A DNA stretch of 7,936 bases from Bacteroidaceae bacterium (GTDB taxonomy: Bacteria; Bacteroidota; Bacteroidia; Bacteroidales; Bacteroidaceae): NCBI GenBank assembly GCA_017466965.1, contig JAFTTD010000079.1, positions 1-7,936 of the forward strand, read 5' to 3'. Shown here piece after piece: positions 5,519 through 7,936 of this stretch. Both the position numbers and the translations under genes were made by a program. Positions within the stretch are counted from its first letter, which is position 1; each line of letters begins with the position of its first letter. A model generated the notes under the pieces. That model did no database searches. It was not told the DNA's origin and worked only from the letters and a program-made list of their open reading frames with translations.

Positions 5519-7936
5519 ATGAATAACAGGAAGGCATTAATACTCTTTTTATTGTTCATATTATCCTGCACATACTTAAAGGCTGCAGAACAGTTGTCAA
5601 AAACAAATGAAACAATAGAAGTTAAGTTCCATAAAGGCACACTTCGCATACATCCGTTGCTTAATAACGCATTCCGTATTCAATATGTGGAAGGTATCAT
5701 GAACAGCACGCCTGAACTAATATATTTAGGTGAAATAGGGGAAAAGGTTTCATACAAAATAAAGGAGAATGAAAATACTGTCACATTCCTGACAAAGAGC
5801 ATGAAGCTGATTATCAACAAACAGTCATGCTGCATATACGTTGAGGACAGAAGTGGCAACATTCTTTTCAAAGCGAACTCTCATGAACTGACAGGAAACA
5901 GAATTCATGATATAGTAACAAACGAAGCCAAATTAATATTTGAAACAAAAGAATACGAGCATTTATACGGATTAGGGCAGTTTCAGGACGGACATCTGAA
6001 TATAAAAGGACTAAGCAGAAGGCTCACACAAGTAAATACACAGATTTCTGTGCCATTTCTGCTTTCAAGCAATGGATATGGACTTCTCTGGAACAACTAT
6101 GGTCTCACCGACTTTAACCCTGCAGACAAAACCGTCCGCATGATGCGCTCTTCTGAACTTGGCGAAAAAAGAGTTGTAAACGTAACATCAACAGAAGGAG
6201 GACAAAAGGAGGTCAGACAAGATAACAAATTTGCAACTACCATACATATTCCCGAAGACGGAGAGTATTCTATACTTCTTGACGTAGGGCAGAAGATGGC
6301 AAGAAGACACCATCTGAGTATCAACGGCAAAACAGTTATTGATCTGCAGAACCTATGGTTGCCTCCTACTATATCTGTTATAACCCCATTAAAGGCTGGA
6401 GAACATCTGTTTGAATCTGTTCTTGAAGCCAACGACAAGCCTTCTGTTCAAATCAAAAAGGTCGATGAAAGAACTGTCTTTCGCTCACCTGTGTCAGACT
6501 GCGTTGACTACACTTTATTTGTAGGAGATGCAGACGAAGTTATATCTGCATATCGTAAAGTCACAGGACACACTCCTATGCTCCCGAAGTGGTCGTTCGG
6601 TTATATCCATTGCAGAGAAAGGTTTCACAACCAGAATGAGCTTCTTGAAACAGCCAAACGCTTCCGCAAAGAGGGAATCCCCCTTGATTTGATTGTTCAA
6701 GATTGGCAATACTGGGGAAAATACGGATGGAACGCCATGAAATTTGACGAACAGAACTACCCCAACCCATCCGAAATGGTCAGCAGGCTCCATCAGATGA
6801 ACATGAGACTAATGCTGTCCGTATGGTCTAAAATTGACACCAACTCAGAGTTAGGCAAAGAGGCTGCACAAAAGGGCTACTATATACCTAACACCTCTTG
6901 GATAGACTTCTTTGATACAGATGCCTCTGATTTTTATTGGAAGAACATGTCTGAACGGTTACTTAAGCCGTACAAGATTGACGCATGGTGGCAAGACGCA
7001 ACAGAACCGGAAAATGACGATTTGCAAGGCAGACGCATTATGAAAGGGAAAGAAATAGGCGAACGTTATCGCAACATATACCCTAACATGGTGAGCAAAA
7101 CCGTTTATGAAGGCTTGCGTAAGGATGACCCCGACAGAAGAGCAATGATATTCACTCGTAGCGGCTATGCGGGAATACAAAGATACGGTTCTGTTCTTTG
7201 GTCTGGAGATGTGGGCAATGACTGGCAGACGCTGCGCTATCAGATAACAGCAGGATTAGGCTTTAATGCTGCAGGTCTGCCATGGTGGACATACGATGCT
7301 GGAGGTTTTTTCCGTCCTCACGATCAATATACAAACAAGAAGTATATAGAAAGAATGATAAGATGGATACAGGTATCAACATTCCTTCCATTCATGAGAG
7401 TACACGGATATATGAGCAATACTGAACCATGGAACTATGGCGAAGAAGCCAAGAATATCATTACAGACTGCATAAAATTAAGATACCGACTGTTGCCATA
7501 CATTTATTCTGAAGCAGCAAAGGTATCATTCAGCGGTTCCACCATTATGCGCCCTCTCATCTTTGATTTCCCTCATGACAAAGAGGCATTAAAACAGGAA
7601 GTAGAATATATGTTCGGGCAGTCACTACTCATCAGTCCCGTATTGAAAGGTTCCATAAACGAATGGACAACATACCTTCCTAATTGTGAGGCAGGATGGT
7701 ACGATTTCAATACAGGAAAGAAGTACGATGGAGGCCAGAATGTCACAACCCCTGTTACATTATCCCACATACCTGTATTCGTCAAAGGAGGTACAATACT
7801 TCCTTATGGCCCTGAAAAACAATGGGCAGACCAGAACAATGACGCACCAATGGAAATCAGAATCTATCCGGGCAGTGACGCCAATTTTGAGTTATACGAG
7901 GACGAAGGCGACAACTACAATTACGAAAAAGGCGAA
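5519..7936 (+). CDS. GH31 alpha-xylosidase with PA14-like insert, exported (3' partial)
   Basis: The frame runs from ATG at 5519 to the right edge without a stop: 806 residues, no frameshift. The product should release alpha-1,6-linked xylose from the non-reducing end of xyloglucan oligosaccharides. An N-terminal hydrophobic segment (about 6-16) ends in ILSC (Cys17), a weak lipobox; cleavage near Ala22-Ala23 is the alternative, so lipoprotein status is open. The GH31 N-terminal beta domain carries LYGLGQ (149-154). A segment at about 220-305 (IHIPEDGEY, HHLSINGK, LKAGEH) looks like a PA14 insert, as in Cellvibrio japonicus Xyl31A. The catalytic barrel starts near 355 and includes QDWQYWGKYGW, nucleophile Asp493 in WWQDATE, acid/base Asp564 in WSGD, PWWTYDAGGF (588-597) and His629 in RVHGY. 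The visible end (RIYPG, LYEDEGDNY) is the start of a DUF5110-type C-terminal domain, so roughly 100-150 residues are missing. The DWQYWG signature and PA14 insert favour alpha-xylosidase over alpha-glucosidase. It likely shares a transcript with GH29. Confidence 0.94.
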   Translation, partial: MNNRKALILFLLFILSCTYLKAAEQLSKTNETIEVKFHKGTLRIHPLLNNAFRIQYVEGIMNSTPELIYLGEIGEKVSYKIKENENTVTFLTKSMKLIINKQSCCIYVEDRSGNILFKANSHELTGNRIHDIVTNEAKLIFETKEYEHLYGLGQFQDGHLNIKGLSRRLTQVNTQISVPFLLSSNGYGLLWNNYGLTDFNPADKTVRMMRSSELGEKRVVNVTSTEGGQKEVRQDNKFATTIHIPEDGEYSILLDVGQKMARRHHLSINGKTVIDLQNLWLPPTISVITPLKAGEHLFESVLEANDKPSVQIKKVDERTVFRSPVSDCVDYTLFVGDADEVISAYRKVTGHTPMLPKWSFGYIHCRERFHNQNELLETAKRFRKEGIPLDLIVQDWQYWGKYGWNAMKFDEQNYPNPSEMVSRLHQMNMRLMLSVWSKIDTNSELGKEAAQKGYYIPNTSWIDFFDTDASDFYWKNMSERLLKPYKIDAWWQDATEPENDDLQGRRIMKGKEIGERYRNIYPNMVSKTVYEGLRKDDPDRRAMIFTRSGYAGIQRYGSVLWSGDVGNDWQTLRYQITAGLGFNAAGLPWWTYDAGGFFRPHDQYTNKKYIERMIRWIQVSTFLPFMRVHGYMSNTEPWNYGEEAKNIITDCIKLRYRLLPYIYSEAAKVSFSGSTIMRPLIFDFPHDKEALKQEVEYMFGQSLLISPVLKGSINEWTTYLPNCEAGWYDFNTGKKYDGGQNVTTPVTLSHIPVFVKGGTILPYGPEKQWADQNNDAPMEIRIYPGSDANFELYEDEGDNYNYEKGE

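Noticed and set aside
5519..7936. Suspected frameshift or pseudogene in GH31
   Set aside because: Read from the ATG at 5519 the frame is open to the right edge and all catalytic motifs are in that one frame; the lack of a stop is only the window edge.

Overview
The window reads as part of a carbohydrate-degradation locus (PUL-type) from a Bacteroidales bacterium, most likely Prevotella-like. This rests on several sequence features. Gene starts lack Shine-Dalgarno sequences and have A/T-rich leaders. Promoter-like boxes match the Bacteroidetes -7 consensus TAnnTTTG. Every complete or 5'-complete product carries an export signal. The first, partial protein ends in a Bacteroidetes-style C-terminal sorting-like domain. 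The genus is inference; no rRNA or marker gene is present.

Layout, all genes on the + strand: (1) 2-661, the 3' end of a secreted protein, with a jelly-roll, CBM-like domain followed by a C-terminal sorting-like tail; its catalytic part lies off the left edge. (2) 732-2714, a complete GH51 alpha-L-arabinofuranosidase with a signal peptide. (3) 2734-2772, a strong intrinsic terminator that probably works on both strands. (4) 2715-3058, a 344-bp gene-free gap with a plus-strand promoter for the next gene, a promoter-like element pointing the opposite way, and a small A/T palindrome. (5) 3059-5470, a GH29 alpha-L-fucosidase, predicted lipoprotein, with a long C-terminal extension. (6) 5519 to beyond 7936, a GH31 alpha-xylosidase with a PA14-like insert, cut by the right edge in its C-terminal beta domains. 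It has no stop codon in the window but is intact as far as seen.

Together, exo-acting arabinofuranosidase, fucosidase and alpha-xylosidase activities are what is needed to strip side chains from a decorated plant cell-wall glucan. Xyloglucan is the best fit, because GH31 alpha-xylosidases with a PA14 insert are established xyloglucan-oligosaccharide enzymes (e.g. Cellvibrio japonicus Xyl31A), and xyloglucan side chains can end in fucose or arabinose. No SusC/SusD pair, endo-glucanase or regulator is visible, so the substrate assignment is inference. The terminator and promoter split the window into at least two transcription units: (partial gene + GH51) and (GH29 + GH31).

I found no mobile element, CRISPR array, tRNA or rRNA, and no convincing previously undescribed system. 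The least explained items are a possible minus-strand small transcript between GH51 and GH29, the C-terminal extension of the fucosidase, and the sharply different codon use of the GH51 gene.
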